From Sediminicola sp963974715 (GTDB lineage Bacteria; Bacteroidota; Bacteroidia; Flavobacteriales; Flavobacteriaceae), in NCBI GenBank assembly GCA_963974715.1, contig CAXBDK010000006.1, forward strand, positions 124,001-188,000: a DNA stretch of 64,000 nucleotides. The letters run 5' to 3'. Positions within the stretch are counted from its first letter, which is position 1. Each line of letters starts with the position of its first letter. A model generated the notes under the pieces. The model made no database searches and was not told where the DNA came from. It worked only from the letters and a program-made list of their open reading frames with translations. The position numbers were made by a program, and so were the translations under genes. Positions 1 to 9,245 of the stretch are shown piece by piece.

Positions 1-1159
1 CAGTGGTGGCATCGGATGTAAGGGGCATAAATTTCTTAAGGAAATACCCCGTATCCTGATATCCTGGCGAATAACTTGCATCCCCTTGCTCCGATAGGGC
101 TTTCATATTTAACACCGTGGCATCAAAACGGGGGTCGTTTTCCAGAACATCGAAAAGATCCTGGGTGATGGGGTTAAAGCTCCATCCTGAAATATAACTG
201 GGGACAGAGGAATCATCGGGACGTGAAAAACTCCTTGGTCCCACCATAATGTTGATACTGTTCCCTTCGTCCCTTCCCGACCCCCAAAAGCCCCAATCGG
301 CATTGCTCTTATCGGTATGCGAGATTTCTAGGATGCCTTCTGAATTATATTTATTTTCAATGGTCCATAGGTCATCATAGTTGTCCAAGAGCCTGTAGCC
401 GTACATGCTGGTCTCCCCTGGGGTGCCATTTACTTGGGCCAAGGCGGCGGCGGCTTCCGAATTTTTGCCCTGATAGAGGTACACTTTCCCCAAAATGGCT
501 TGGGCGGCCCCTCTGGTAAGTCGCCCTGCCTCATTTTCCATATCGCCAATTTGAACGGGCAATCCCGGTAGTGCCTCATTAAGGTCCGATTCGATCTGTG
601 CGTAAACCTGCTCTGGGGCGGCCTGTAGCACATTGTATATTTCGCTCGAAGGGATGGGTTCCGTTATTAGCGGGATATTCCTAAAAAGCCGGACCAGTTC
701 AAAGTAATAATAGCCCCGAAGCGCTTTTGTCTCTGCCATATACCTACCTTTAAGTGCCTCGTCCATCGGTACTTCCGGAAGTTTTGAAATTAGGATATTG
801 GCCCTAAAGATACCTTGGTAGAAATCGTTCCAAAAGCTGCCCGGAAGTGTGACCGGACTGAGGGAGTAATTGGAAAAGGACTGTATGCCGGTACCGTCCG
901 TGGCGCCCCCGCCCCCTGCATAGTGATCATCCGACCCTGCATTCATCATGCATACCATATTCTCGAATCCCTTGGATTGTTTTCCAAGGATATCATAAAC
1001 GGCCACCAATCCGGAATAGGCCTCGGTTTCATTCAGGTAATAATTTTCTTCCAAGGAGGTCCCTTTCGGTTCCACCTCCAAAAATTCCGTATTGCAGGAT
1101 GTAATGGTCAGCAGCGCCGCCATTGCCACAAATAATTGTTGTATGATCTTTGGTTTCAT
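1..1159 (-). CDS. SusD/RagB-family outer-membrane nutrient-binding lipoprotein (partial, 3' end beyond window)
   Basis: Reading the minus strand from the ATG at 1159 gives an open frame of 386 codons to the window edge. It starts MKPKIIQQLFVAMAALLTIT followed by SC, a lipoprotein signal peptide with lipobox Cys near residue 22. The next part, EFLEVEPKGTSLEENYY, and the later segment around ALRGYYYFELVRLFRNIPL are typical of SusD proteins, whose TPR-like helices form a lid over a SusC barrel and bind the glycan or other ligand at the cell surface. It lies 10 bp downstream of susC in the same direction, the usual susC-susD order. SusD proteins are normally about 450-600 residues, so roughly the C-terminal quarter is missing. 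Substrate cannot be read from the sequence. Confidence 0.9.
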   Translation of the reverse strand, partial: MKPKIIQQLFVAMAALLTITSCNTEFLEVEPKGTSLEENYYLNETEAYSGLVAVYDILGKQSKGFENMVCMMNAGSDDHYAGGGGATDGTGIQSFSNYSLSPVTLPGSFWNDFYQGIFRANILISKLPEVPMDEALKGRYMAETKALRGYYYFELVRLFRNIPLITEPIPSSEIYNVLQAAPEQVYAQIESDLNEALPGLPVQIGDMENEAGRLTRGAAQAILGKVYLYQGKNSEAAAALAQVNGTPGETSMYGYRLLDNYDDLWTIENKYNSEGILEISHTDKSNADWGFWGSGRDEGNSINIMVGPRSFSRPDDSSVPSYISGWSFNPITQDLFDVLENDPRFDATVLNMKALSEQGDASYSPGYQDTGYFLKKFMPLTSDATT

Positions 1160-1169
1160 ATCTTCTTTT

Positions 1170-4100
1170 TTAAAATTGTAGATTAATCCCTAATAAGCCG
1201 GTCTTTGCCTGTGGATAAAAGCCCCTATCGATACCGAAGACACCTCCCCCTATTTCGGGATCGAACCCGGTGTATTTGGTAAAGGTGAAGAGATTTTCTC
1301 CCGTGATGTACAGCCGTAGTTTTTGTACCCCCAGTTTGCCAATGATGTCCTGTGGCAGGGAATATCCCAGCTGCAGGGTTTTAAACCGTAGGTAATCCCC
1401 GTCCTCCAAGTAAAAATCGGAAGGATTGTTGAAGTTTTTATTGGTGTCGTTCGTGGTCAATCTCGGAAAACTGTTGGAGGTGCCCTCTCCGGTCCACCGT
1501 CCCAAGGCTTTGGTCTGATAGTTCGCATTCCCTATGTCCAATCGCCGAAGTCCCTGAAAGATCTGGTTCCCACTGGCCCCTTGCGCAAATATCAATAGAT
1601 CGAAATCCTTGTAGTTGAGGTTGACCGTAAACCCGAAGTTATAGGAAGGAATTGATTTTCCGATAAAACTGCGGTCCCCATCGGTGATGGAACCATCGCC
1701 GTCCACGTCCCTCCAGCGAAAATCGCCCGGTACCGCAGCGGGTTGTATCAGGCCGCCATCGTTATTGGTGTACGCATTGATCTCTTCTTGGTTTTGAAAG
1801 ATGCCGTCCTGTTTAAAGCCATAGAAGGAGTTGTAAGACTGTCCCACTTCCACTCTGGTTATGGGATAAGTGCTTGCTTGTACGGTCTGTCCGCCCGATA
1901 GGAAATCGATTCCATTGCCCAAAAAGGTGACCTCGTTCTCCAGATAGGATACATTGGCGTTTACGGATATATTAAGATCGCCCAGGGATTTGTTGAACCC
2001 TACCTCCAGATCGACCCCTTTATTTTCCATATCGGCAACATTTCCTACCGGATTTCCGGTTGCCCCAACATATCCCGGGATGGGTACGTCCTGTAAGATT
2101 CCGATCGTCTTCTTGTTGTAAAGATCTACCGTTAGGCTAAAATTTTGAAAGAGGGTCGCATCCATACCAATATTGGCCTGTCTGGTCTCTTCCCATTTAA
2201 GATCCGGATTGGAAGGGGCATTGGGACTGTTACCAATGGTAACGGAACCGGAATTGCCGATACTGTAATTTCTACCGTCCCCAATGGTGGACAGGTACCT
2301 GAAATCGCCAATGGCATCGTTGCCTGTAACACCATATCCCCCACGAAACTTGAGCTGGTTCACTATATGGCTCCCTTTCCAAAAATTTTCGTTGGATGGT
2401 ACCCATCCCACAGAAAAAGAAGGGAACATCCCATATTTATTGTTGGAACCAAAGCGGGAGGAACCATCCCTACGGATGATCGCGGTAAGCAGGTATTTTT
2501 CGTTGAAGTCATAGTTGAGACGGGAGAACAGGGAGGTCACCCTATGTTCCGCGTTGGTATAGGCCGATGCTAGGATCTGCTCATCGGGGACCGCAAAGTT
2601 AAAGGATGCTTGTTTGTAATTTGAAACGGGAATGTCGTAGTAAGTAATGCTCTCCCCACTGCTGATATTATCCACATAGGTTCCCTGTCCCAACAACAGG
2701 TTGAAATTGTGGCCACTTACATTTTTTGTGTAGGATATGGTATTCTCAATATTCCAACCAAAACCCTTGTTGTTCTGCCTGCTAATGTTGTTCTGCGAGA
2801 CCACGCTAGAGGCGTTGAGGTAGGAAATAGGGGTAAAACTTTGACCGCCCCAGTAGGCCAATTTCCCCCCTAGGGTACTTCGGACCTTTAATCCCTCCAA
2901 AAGTTCCAGTTCCACATAGGCGTTGCCCACAAAATTATCGGCCCACCCATAATTTCCGAGCCTGGTCTGCCGATAGGCCAGGGGATTTGTCATTTCCTGT
3001 CCAACAAGCGAGGAAATGCCATAGGGGTTCCCGTTTTCGTCCCGAATGACCCCTGTATTGGTATAGGGAGATTGGCCTGCCAAGGTAGGATCCGTCTCCA
3101 CAACGGGCGTAATGGGATCCAGATTAATTGCCGAGGCCAAAGGTCCCCCGAATTCACTGTTCGTATTTCCAAGACCGATATTCTTCTCCCGGGAATAGCC
3201 TATGGTCTGTCCAAGGGTGATCCTATCGGTTATTTTATGGGTAGAGTTCAGACGGATGTTCTTTCTGTTGTACTTGGAAATATCGGTGGCCACGATTCCC
3301 TCTTGGTCCAAAAATCCGAACGATAGGTAGAAGGTGGAAACCTCGCTGCCCCCGCTAAGGCTGATCTCATGGATATTTCGCTGGGCACTGTTGTTAAAAA
3401 TGGTCTCCTGCCAATCGGTACCCGCACCGAGTGCTTCCGGGTTCGGGAAGAGGATATTGCCGCCCCCGTTTACGGATGCTTCGTTCATCAGGGTCGCATA
3501 TTGGGAGGCATTTAACAGATCCAATTTTCGGGCAGGGGAAGACATGCCCGCATACCCATTATAGTTAACGGTCATTTTTCCGGATTTTCCCCGTTTTGTG
3601 GTCACTAGGATAACCCCTGCGGCGGATCTTGCGCCATATATGGCCTGTGATGCGGCATCCTTAAGGACTTCAATGGAAGCAATGTCGGCCTGGTTCAAAT
3701 ATCCGATGCCACCTGCGTCCACGACCACACCATCCACTACCCAAAGCGGTTCGTTGTTGCCAAAGGTGGTAATCCCCCGGACCCTTATGGTAGAGGACGA
3801 ACCTGGCTGTCCTGAGTTTGCGGCGATGGTCAGTCCGGAAGCCCTCCCTTGGAGCGCTTGCTCCACCCTGGTAATCGGAAGATCCTCAAGATCGGATTGT
3901 TTTACGCTTGAAATGGCCCCGGTAACCACACTTTTCTTTTGTACGCCATAACCCACCACCACCACTTCATCCAAATTCTGAAGATCGGTAACCAAGGTCA
4001 CTTCCACTTCAGTTTGACCGTTCAATGGCAGTTCCACGGTGGTATAACCAACATAGCTGATCACCAGAACGGCATTTGGGTCGACGGTCAGCTGAAATTT

Positions 4101-4277
4101 ACCATCAAAATCCGCTGCAGTACCTGTTGAAGTCCCTTTGACCACTATGGATGCCCCTGGTACGGGAAGGCCGGCCTCATCGTAAACTACTCCGCTTACG
4201 GCAAGCTCCTGTGCCAATAGAAATATCGGAAACAGAAGGGACAACATACAAAAGGCACGTGATTTTGTTAATTTCAT
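1170..4277 (-). CDS. SusC/RagA-family TonB-dependent outer-membrane transporter
   Basis: A 1035-residue TonB-dependent receptor that should import a ligand across the outer membrane together with the SusD partner just downstream. In order it shows a signal peptide (about 1-22, ending LLAQ), a carboxypeptidase-D regulatory-like domain (about 25-105, with GLPVPGASIVVKGTSTGT), the TonB-box-like stretch LDEVVVVGYG, a plug domain (about 115-230, with ALQGRASGLTI and GGIGYLNQADIASIEVLKD) and a long 22-strand-type barrel ending in aromatic Phe (GINLQF), as outer-membrane barrels do. Length is normal for SusC. A divergent regulator gene starts about 250 bp away, and the AT-rich gap contains paired direct repeats. 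No glycoside hydrolase typical of a full polysaccharide utilization locus is visible nearby, so the cargo could be sugar, peptide or another nutrient. Confidence 0.95.
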   Translation of the reverse strand: MKLTKSRAFCMLSLLFPIFLLAQELAVSGVVYDEAGLPVPGASIVVKGTSTGTAADFDGKFQLTVDPNAVLVISYVGYTTVELPLNGQTEVEVTLVTDLQNLDEVVVVGYGVQKKSVVTGAISSVKQSDLEDLPITRVEQALQGRASGLTIAANSGQPGSSSTIRVRGITTFGNNEPLWVVDGVVVDAGGIGYLNQADIASIEVLKDAASQAIYGARSAAGVILVTTKRGKSGKMTVNYNGYAGMSSPARKLDLLNASQYATLMNEASVNGGGNILFPNPEALGAGTDWQETIFNNSAQRNIHEISLSGGSEVSTFYLSFGFLDQEGIVATDISKYNRKNIRLNSTHKITDRITLGQTIGYSREKNIGLGNTNSEFGGPLASAINLDPITPVVETDPTLAGQSPYTNTGVIRDENGNPYGISSLVGQEMTNPLAYRQTRLGNYGWADNFVGNAYVELELLEGLKVRSTLGGKLAYWGGQSFTPISYLNASSVVSQNNISRQNNKGFGWNIENTISYTKNVSGHNFNLLLGQGTYVDNISSGESITYYDIPVSNYKQASFNFAVPDEQILASAYTNAEHRVTSLFSRLNYDFNEKYLLTAIIRRDGSSRFGSNNKYGMFPSFSVGWVPSNENFWKGSHIVNQLKFRGGYGVTGNDAIGDFRYLSTIGDGRNYSIGNSGSVTIGNSPNAPSNPDLKWEETRQANIGMDATLFQNFSLTVDLYNKKTIGILQDVPIPGYVGATGNPVGNVADMENKGVDLEVGFNKSLGDLNISVNANVSYLENEVTFLGNGIDFLSGGQTVQASTYPITRVEVGQSYNSFYGFKQDGIFQNQEEINAYTNNDGGLIQPAAVPGDFRWRDVDGDGSITDGDRSFIGKSIPSYNFGFTVNLNYKDFDLLIFAQGASGNQIFQGLRRLDIGNANYQTKALGRWTGEGTSNSFPRLTTNDTNKNFNNPSDFYLEDGDYLRFKTLQLGYSLPQDIIGKLGVQKLRLYITGENLFTFTKYTGFDPEIGGGVFGIDRGFYPQAKTGLLGINLQF

Positions 4278-4360
4278 ATTTTATAATTTTGTAGTTAAAC
4301 AATTGTTAATTTGGAACAATTATATAACTAATTTTATCACATCCTCATTTAATAGGGTAC

Positions 4361-4407
4361 TACAAAAACACATCATTAGGAAATTAGAATCTTACAAAAA
4401 CACATCA
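4361..4407. promoter_or_regulatory. Candidate operator: two identical 15-bp direct repeats 32 bp apart
   Basis: The 15-mer TACAAAAACACATCA occurs at 4361-4375 and again, without mismatch, at 4393-4407. The start-to-start distance is 32 bp, close to three helical turns, so both copies face the same side of the DNA. They sit in the 250-bp AT-rich gap between divergent susC and the LuxR-type regulator gene. Paired direct repeats are a common binding arrangement for a dimeric or tandem-binding activator. That the neighbouring regulator binds here is inference. Confidence 0.55.
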
Positions 4408-4529
4408 AAATATTTTTAAATTATTAAAAATCAAATATTTAAATATTTTCATTTATTACAATATATTTTTTTGATATGCTTTTTACCACTACAAATTTGA
4501 TTATCCAGTATCTTGTTAAGGAAAGCCTA

Positions 4530-7442
4530 ATGAAGAAACCAATGTTGCCACATTTTCAAGATATCCTTTCTAGGGCCGAAAAGAAGGTTCCGTTGTTAAT
4601 AATCCTTGTCCTACCGGCATTCATAATGGCCCAGGTAAAGAACATGGGCCTGCCCAAAGTCGACAACTTTAAAAAATCGGCCTATAATGGGGGTACGCAA
4701 AATTGGGGTATCGATCAAGATGTTAATGGGAATGTTTATTTTGCCAATAACAATGGACTCCTGCAATTTGATGGAACCACTTGGCGTACGTATAGGATAA
4801 CCAATTCCAGATCGGTGAGGGCCGTTCGGGTTGATTCCGTTTCCGGTAGGATATATGTAGGGGGATATAGTGAATTTGGATATTTTGAATCGACGTCGAA
4901 GGGAGCATTGACCTATGTATCCCTTTTGCCGTTATTGGAAAAGACCGATCTGCGCTTGCTTGATTTTATCTGGAAGATCCACATCCATAATGGGGAGGTG
5001 ATCTTTCAGTCGTTCCAAAGGGCCTATATCCTTCGAAATGGCCAATTGGCAGTATTGGAGGCCCCCGATCAGTTCCAGTTTTCCTTCCTTGTGGAGGGCA
5101 GATTGTATTTTCAGGACAATACGGAGGGCGTGCTAGAATATAAAAGTGGTTTTCTGTTTCCGTTAAAGGGCACCCAAGAACTCAATACCTCCGAAATATG
5201 GGGCCTTTTTGCCATATCCGGGGAACGATTGTTGATGGCGACCATGGAAAGGGGCCTTTTTGTATATGAAAACGAAGAATTGAAACCGTGGGATACGGAA
5301 GCCAATGAATTTCTAAAGCACAACAGTTCCTTGGGAGGAGTGGCCATGGATGGGGGGCTATTGGCGCTGAACTCGGTCTTGGATGGATTGATCATCTGTG
5401 ATCTTGATGGAAAGGTCATACAGCACCTTAATTATGAAAGAGGCTTGCAGAACAATACGGTGCTGAGCTCTTTTGTGGACAGTAAGAACGGTCTTTGGCT
5501 GGGACTGGATAACGGGATTTCCTTTATGGATGTGAACGCTCCCTTTACCTATTTGGGATATAATTACAATCTCAGTGCGGTATACGCCTCGGTAATCCAT
5601 AAAGGTTCCTTGTACGTTGCCACAAATCAGGGGGTTTTTCACCATTCCATGAACGGATCGGCGGTAGAGGATACCTTTACATTGGTGGAAGGTACTACTG
5701 CCCAGTCATGGAACGTAGAGGTGATCGGCGATCAACTTCTTTGTGCCAATAATATGGGGGCCTTGGTCATAGAGGGTGGCAGGGTGGTAAAAACCTTGGA
5801 CAGGAAGGGCTATTATGGGTTCAAGGTGTTGCCATCCCGTCCAAATTTTGTTGTCGGCTCCAGTTATGGTGGTTTTGGACTTTTTAAACTCGGGAACAAT
5901 GGGTTGGATTATGTGGGCCCTATAAAGGGGGTGGACAAATCCTCCAATTTTTTTGAGGTGGACAATGATTTTCTTTGGTTAAGAAGGGATCAATATCTGT
6001 ACAGACTGGAATTTTCCCCGGATTTGAATGAATTCATCAATATGGAGACCTTTTCCAAGCTTGGCCCGGAAAGTAACGGAATAGGAAGCCTGCAGCGGAT
6101 CAACGATAAGGTATATTTTCAGGCGAACAATCAATTTTATACGTACTCCAAAACGGGAGGGAGGTTTATAAAGGATGATGCCCTGAGCGCACTTTTTAAG
6201 GACCTGCCCAATATAAGTACGATGACCGAGGATTCTTTGGGCAACCTATGGTATACCTTTGACGAATCACTGGGCGTGTTTATGAAGGGGGATGATGGGG
6301 GATATACCAATGTTGTAGCCCCTTTTTCCAACCTTACCAATAATTTGATCACCAATTACCTTTCCATAAATACCGTGGATGAAGGCAATATCTTTATCGG
6401 GCTTACCGATGGCCTGGCACATTATGACCCCCAATTTTCGGGTAATTTTGTTACCAAGCCGACAGTGTTCATCAGAAGTTTTTCCTATCCCAATGACACC
6501 ATTATCTACGGCAATCCCCAATTAAGGCCCGGGGAGCGACTTATTCCTTATAAGTCCAATAAAGTGCGGTTCACATTTTCTTCCCCTACTTATGAGAATC
6601 TGGAAAATGTGGAATACAGGTACCGATTGGAACCTTATGATGCCAAGTGGAGCGGATGGACAAAGGTACCCATGAAGGAGTATACCAATTTAAGGGAGGG
6701 CGCTTATACTATGAAGGTAAGGGCAAGGAACAGCTATGGGATACCCTCCAATGAAGCTAGTGTTAGTTTTGGGATTTCCCCTCCCTGGTACCGCCATTAC
6801 CTCGCCTATACCGGGTATGTTATCTTAGCGGTCACCATTATTTACCTGATCTACCTCAATGTAAAGATAAAGATCAGAAAGAACAGGTACTATGAAACGG
6901 TGGAGCAGCGTAAATTATATCTGGAAAAGCAATCTAGGATCATGGAACAGCAACGGCAGCTGGAAAAAGAAATAGAAACCCTTAAAAGCAACCACCTCAA
7001 AACCAAAATACTGACAAAGGATAAGGAACTGGTGAACAATTCCCTACGTATCGTAAAGAAGAACAGGACGCTCAACAGTATAGTGCACAAGCTAAAGGAT
7101 ATAAATACAGAGGTGCTGGATGACAATACCAAAAACCAAGTTGCCAAATTGAAGAAAAGTATCGTGCAGGAGGTAAACAGTGATAAAAGTTGGAAAGATC
7201 TTGAAAAACATATCAAAAATGTGCATTTCGATTTTTTAAAACGCCTGAAGGAGAAACATCCCAATATTTCCCCTCGGGAACTGGATCTTTCCACATACCT
7301 GCTGTTAAATATGTCCACCAAGGAAATTGCGGAGGTCATGAACATATCAACGGGCGGGGTAGAACTGGCCCGGTACAGGTTGCGAAAAAAGCTGGGCCTC
7401 GGAAAGAAGGAAAACTTGACAGGCTACTTCCTCCATATTTAA
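4530..7442 (+). CDS. Membrane-anchored sensor/transcription regulator: propeller, Y_Y_Y domain, LuxR-type HTH
   Basis: Predicted one-component regulator of 970 residues. An N-terminal signal or anchor segment (ends PAFIMAQ) precedes a long periplasmic region of seven-bladed-propeller type repeats (about 40-670), a triple-tyrosine Y_Y_Y domain (about 675-755, with YRYRLEPYDAKWSGW), one membrane helix (about 757-780, YVILAVTIIYLIYL), a charged coiled coil, and a C-terminal LuxR-like helix-turn-helix (STKEIAEVMNISTGGVELAR). There is no histidine kinase or receiver domain, so it is not a hybrid two-component system. The start at 4530 is preferred over the in-frame ATG at 4476 because AAGGAAAG precedes it and the signal peptide then begins with MKK. 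It diverges from susC/susD and is probably their activator, sensing a ligand in the periplasm. Confidence 0.85.
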   Translation: MKKPMLPHFQDILSRAEKKVPLLIILVLPAFIMAQVKNMGLPKVDNFKKSAYNGGTQNWGIDQDVNGNVYFANNNGLLQFDGTTWRTYRITNSRSVRAVRVDSVSGRIYVGGYSEFGYFESTSKGALTYVSLLPLLEKTDLRLLDFIWKIHIHNGEVIFQSFQRAYILRNGQLAVLEAPDQFQFSFLVEGRLYFQDNTEGVLEYKSGFLFPLKGTQELNTSEIWGLFAISGERLLMATMERGLFVYENEELKPWDTEANEFLKHNSSLGGVAMDGGLLALNSVLDGLIICDLDGKVIQHLNYERGLQNNTVLSSFVDSKNGLWLGLDNGISFMDVNAPFTYLGYNYNLSAVYASVIHKGSLYVATNQGVFHHSMNGSAVEDTFTLVEGTTAQSWNVEVIGDQLLCANNMGALVIEGGRVVKTLDRKGYYGFKVLPSRPNFVVGSSYGGFGLFKLGNNGLDYVGPIKGVDKSSNFFEVDNDFLWLRRDQYLYRLEFSPDLNEFINMETFSKLGPESNGIGSLQRINDKVYFQANNQFYTYSKTGGRFIKDDALSALFKDLPNISTMTEDSLGNLWYTFDESLGVFMKGDDGGYTNVVAPFSNLTNNLITNYLSINTVDEGNIFIGLTDGLAHYDPQFSGNFVTKPTVFIRSFSYPNDTIIYGNPQLRPGERLIPYKSNKVRFTFSSPTYENLENVEYRYRLEPYDAKWSGWTKVPMKEYTNLREGAYTMKVRARNSYGIPSNEASVSFGISPPWYRHYLAYTGYVILAVTIIYLIYLNVKIKIRKNRYYETVEQRKLYLEKQSRIMEQQRQLEKEIETLKSNHLKTKILTKDKELVNNSLRIVKKNRTLNSIVHKLKDINTEVLDDNTKNQVAKLKKSIVQEVNSDKSWKDLEKHIKNVHFDFLKRLKEKHPNISPRELDLSTYLLLNMSTKEIAEVMNISTGGVELARYRLRKKLGLGKKENLTGYFLHI

Positions 7443-7511
7443 TGGGTACCTCCATTTTGGGATCCATATATAATGATTATATTTACTCGTCTGGGCCGAT
7501 TTGGTTCGCTC

Positions 7512-7544
7512 CGGCGCAAGCCCGCCACTGGCGGACTTGCGCCG
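7512..7544. repeat. GC-rich near-perfect hairpin downstream of the regulator
   Basis: Arms at 7512-7526 and 7530-7544 pair with one mismatch (C7521/A7535) and leave a 3-base loop, forming a stem of about 14 base pairs. The local composition is much more GC-rich than the flanks. No T-run follows directly on either strand, so a plain intrinsic terminator is doubtful. A repetitive palindromic element is an alternative. Confidence 0.6.
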
Positions 7545-7618
7545 AAATGTTATTTTAGTTTTCCGTCATAGGTCTAGCGGGATTGTTGGCGGAAGGTCGT
7601 ACAATTAAAACACACAAC

Positions 7619-8554
7619 ATGAAAAATAGGATATCCTGCATTTTTTTGGGCTTATTGACAGCCACTTTTCTTACACCTATCATGGCCCAAGAGGCGAACC
7701 CACTGGAGGACAGATGGGACATGGTCATAAAGCAGGAGGGCAAGGAGCTTCCCTCTTGGCTGGAAATCCGACATTCGGGAAACCACACCTTGGTGGGTAG
7801 GTTCGTATACGCTTTTGGAAGTGCCCGGCCCATTTCCGAGGTAAAGGTAAAGGATGGTAAATTTACCTTTGCCATTCCCCCACAGTGGGAACAGGGAAAC
7901 TCCGATATGAAATTCGAGGGAATGCTGGATGGGGATATTTTAAAGGGAACAATGGTCTATACCGATGGAAAAACATATGAATGGGAAGCCACCCGGGCCC
8001 CCAAACTGGAATATGACCCCAATCCTACATGGGGCCAGTCCGTGGCACTTTTTAACGGGAAAGACCTGAGCGGATGGCGTGCCATGGGGGAAAACCAGTG
8101 GGTAGTGGAATCGGGCGTGTTGAAAAGCCCTAAATCCGGTTCAAATTTGGTCACGGAAGATAAATTCACCGATTTTAAGCTCCATATGGAATTTCGGTAT
8201 CCCGAGGGGAGCAATAGCGGTATCTACCTAAGGGGACGCTACGAGGTGCAGATCACCGACAGTAAGGGGGCCGAGCCATCGGACGTAGAGTTCAGCGGAG
8301 TGTACGGATTCCTGACCCCTAACCAAGTCGTGGCAAAGGAAGCGGGGGAATGGCAATCCTATGATATAACCCTAATAGGGAGAAGGGTAAGCATTGTGGC
8401 CAATGGTGTTCCCGTAATTACGGACCAGATCATTCCGGGCATTACCGGTGGGGCAATAGACAGTAGGGAAGGGGAGCCCGGACCCTTTTTGATACAGGGG
8501 GATCACGGACCCATAGAATTCAGGAACATCGTGGTGACCCCCGTCTCCAAATAG
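7619..8554 (+). CDS. Exported protein with 3-keto-disaccharide hydrolase (DUF1080) domain
   Basis: 311 residues. A signal peptide (about 1-25, ending PIMAQ) is followed by a small beta-rich N-terminal region (about 28-125) and then a DUF1080/3-keto-disaccharide hydrolase domain, recognisable from SVALFNGKDLSGWRAMGENQ, GSNSGIYLRGRYEVQI and GPFLIQGDHGPIEFRNI. Members have a concanavalin-like jelly-roll fold and act on 3-keto-glycosides or related glycans in the periplasm or at the surface. The ATG at 7619 is chosen over the one at 7583 because it places the signal peptide at the N-terminus. It stands alone between the regulator gene and a convergent operon; a link to the susC/susD pair is possible but unproved. 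Confidence 0.85.
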   Translation: MKNRISCIFLGLLTATFLTPIMAQEANPLEDRWDMVIKQEGKELPSWLEIRHSGNHTLVGRFVYAFGSARPISEVKVKDGKFTFAIPPQWEQGNSDMKFEGMLDGDILKGTMVYTDGKTYEWEATRAPKLEYDPNPTWGQSVALFNGKDLSGWRAMGENQWVVESGVLKSPKSGSNLVTEDKFTDFKLHMEFRYPEGSNSGIYLRGRYEVQITDSKGAEPSDVEFSGVYGFLTPNQVVAKEAGEWQSYDITLIGRRVSIVANGVPVITDQIIPGITGGAIDSREGEPGPFLIQGDHGPIEFRNIVVTPVSK

Positions 8555-8609
8555 CGGTACAGTTGGCCTGTGTGTGGCCTTCCAAGCTTTTTTTCATAAG
8601 ATTTAGGGG

Positions 8610-9227
8610 TTAGGGCGAGGTATTGGCCTGTTGGTCCACCAGTTGCAACCGTCCTACAATACTGTTCATCCCAAGCAGCGTTCCCGGAGAAAGCACCGCA
8701 TTGGCCCCTATTTTGGAGTGGTCGCCTATCAGGGCACCAAACTTTTCCGTTCCCGTATGGATTGTTTCAGATCCCTGAACCACAAAAATGGTTTTATTGA
8801 CACGTTCGTTATAGTGGTTGGCCGCAATGGAACCCGCTTCAAAATTGATATGGCATCCCAATATACTATTTCCGATATAGTTCAAATGTGCTATGGCCGT
8901 ATCGTGGCCCAGTATGCTGGCCTTTATCTCGCAACTTGGACCTATCTTTACGGCATTTCCCAACAGTACCCCTTCCCTAAGTACTGAATTAGGGCCAATT
9001 GAGCAGAACGCCCCTATTACCGCAGGACCGTTTATGGAAGCCCCCTTACCGATAACGGCCGTTTTATGGACCGCTATTTGGCCCTCAAAAATATAATCCC
9101 CTGAAAGGCCCAAAATAATCTTTGGCAGGCTTTCCAATAAGTTATCGGTTATCTGCCAAGGCGTGCTATGGATCCACTGGGGATAGGAACCGTAAAAATC
9201 GCCAATATAATTTTCCAGGGTTATCAT
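8610..9227 (-). CDS. Left-handed beta-helix (hexapeptide-repeat) acyl/nucleotidyl-transferase-like protein
   Basis: 205 residues with repeated hexapeptide turns (AVHKTAVIGKGASINGPAVI, GAFCSIGPNSVLREGVLLGN and following), the signature of the left-handed parallel beta-helix seen in the C-terminal half of GlmU and in sugar-nucleotide acyltransferases. The usual N-terminal nucleotidyltransferase domain (with its GxGTRM-type loop) is absent, so this is only the helix part plus a short N-terminal lead (IGDFYGSYPQWIHSTPWQIT). The family often carries names such as glucose-1-phosphate thymidylyltransferase-like or UDP-GlcNAc pyrophosphorylase-related. It lies 18 bp downstream of the S9 peptidase gene and probably shares its transcript. 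The acceptor substrate is unknown. Confidence 0.75.
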   Translation of the reverse strand: MITLENYIGDFYGSYPQWIHSTPWQITDNLLESLPKIILGLSGDYIFEGQIAVHKTAVIGKGASINGPAVIGAFCSIGPNSVLREGVLLGNAVKIGPSCEIKASILGHDTAIAHLNYIGNSILGCHINFEAGSIAANHYNERVNKTIFVVQGSETIHTGTEKFGALIGDHSKIGANAVLSPGTLLGMNSIVGRLQLVDQQANTSP

Positions 9228-9245
9228 ATATTTTGGTTGTTTGAT

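Noticed and set aside
4530..7442. Hybrid two-component system
   Set aside because: The propeller and Y_Y_Y parts fit, but no kinase or receiver domain lies between the membrane helix and the HTH, and the HTH is LuxR-like rather than AraC-like.
1..8554. Complete polysaccharide utilization locus
   Set aside because: Only susC, susD, a regulator and one 3-keto-disaccharide hydrolase-type protein are visible; no glycoside hydrolase or lyase is in the window, so the substrate class was not assigned.
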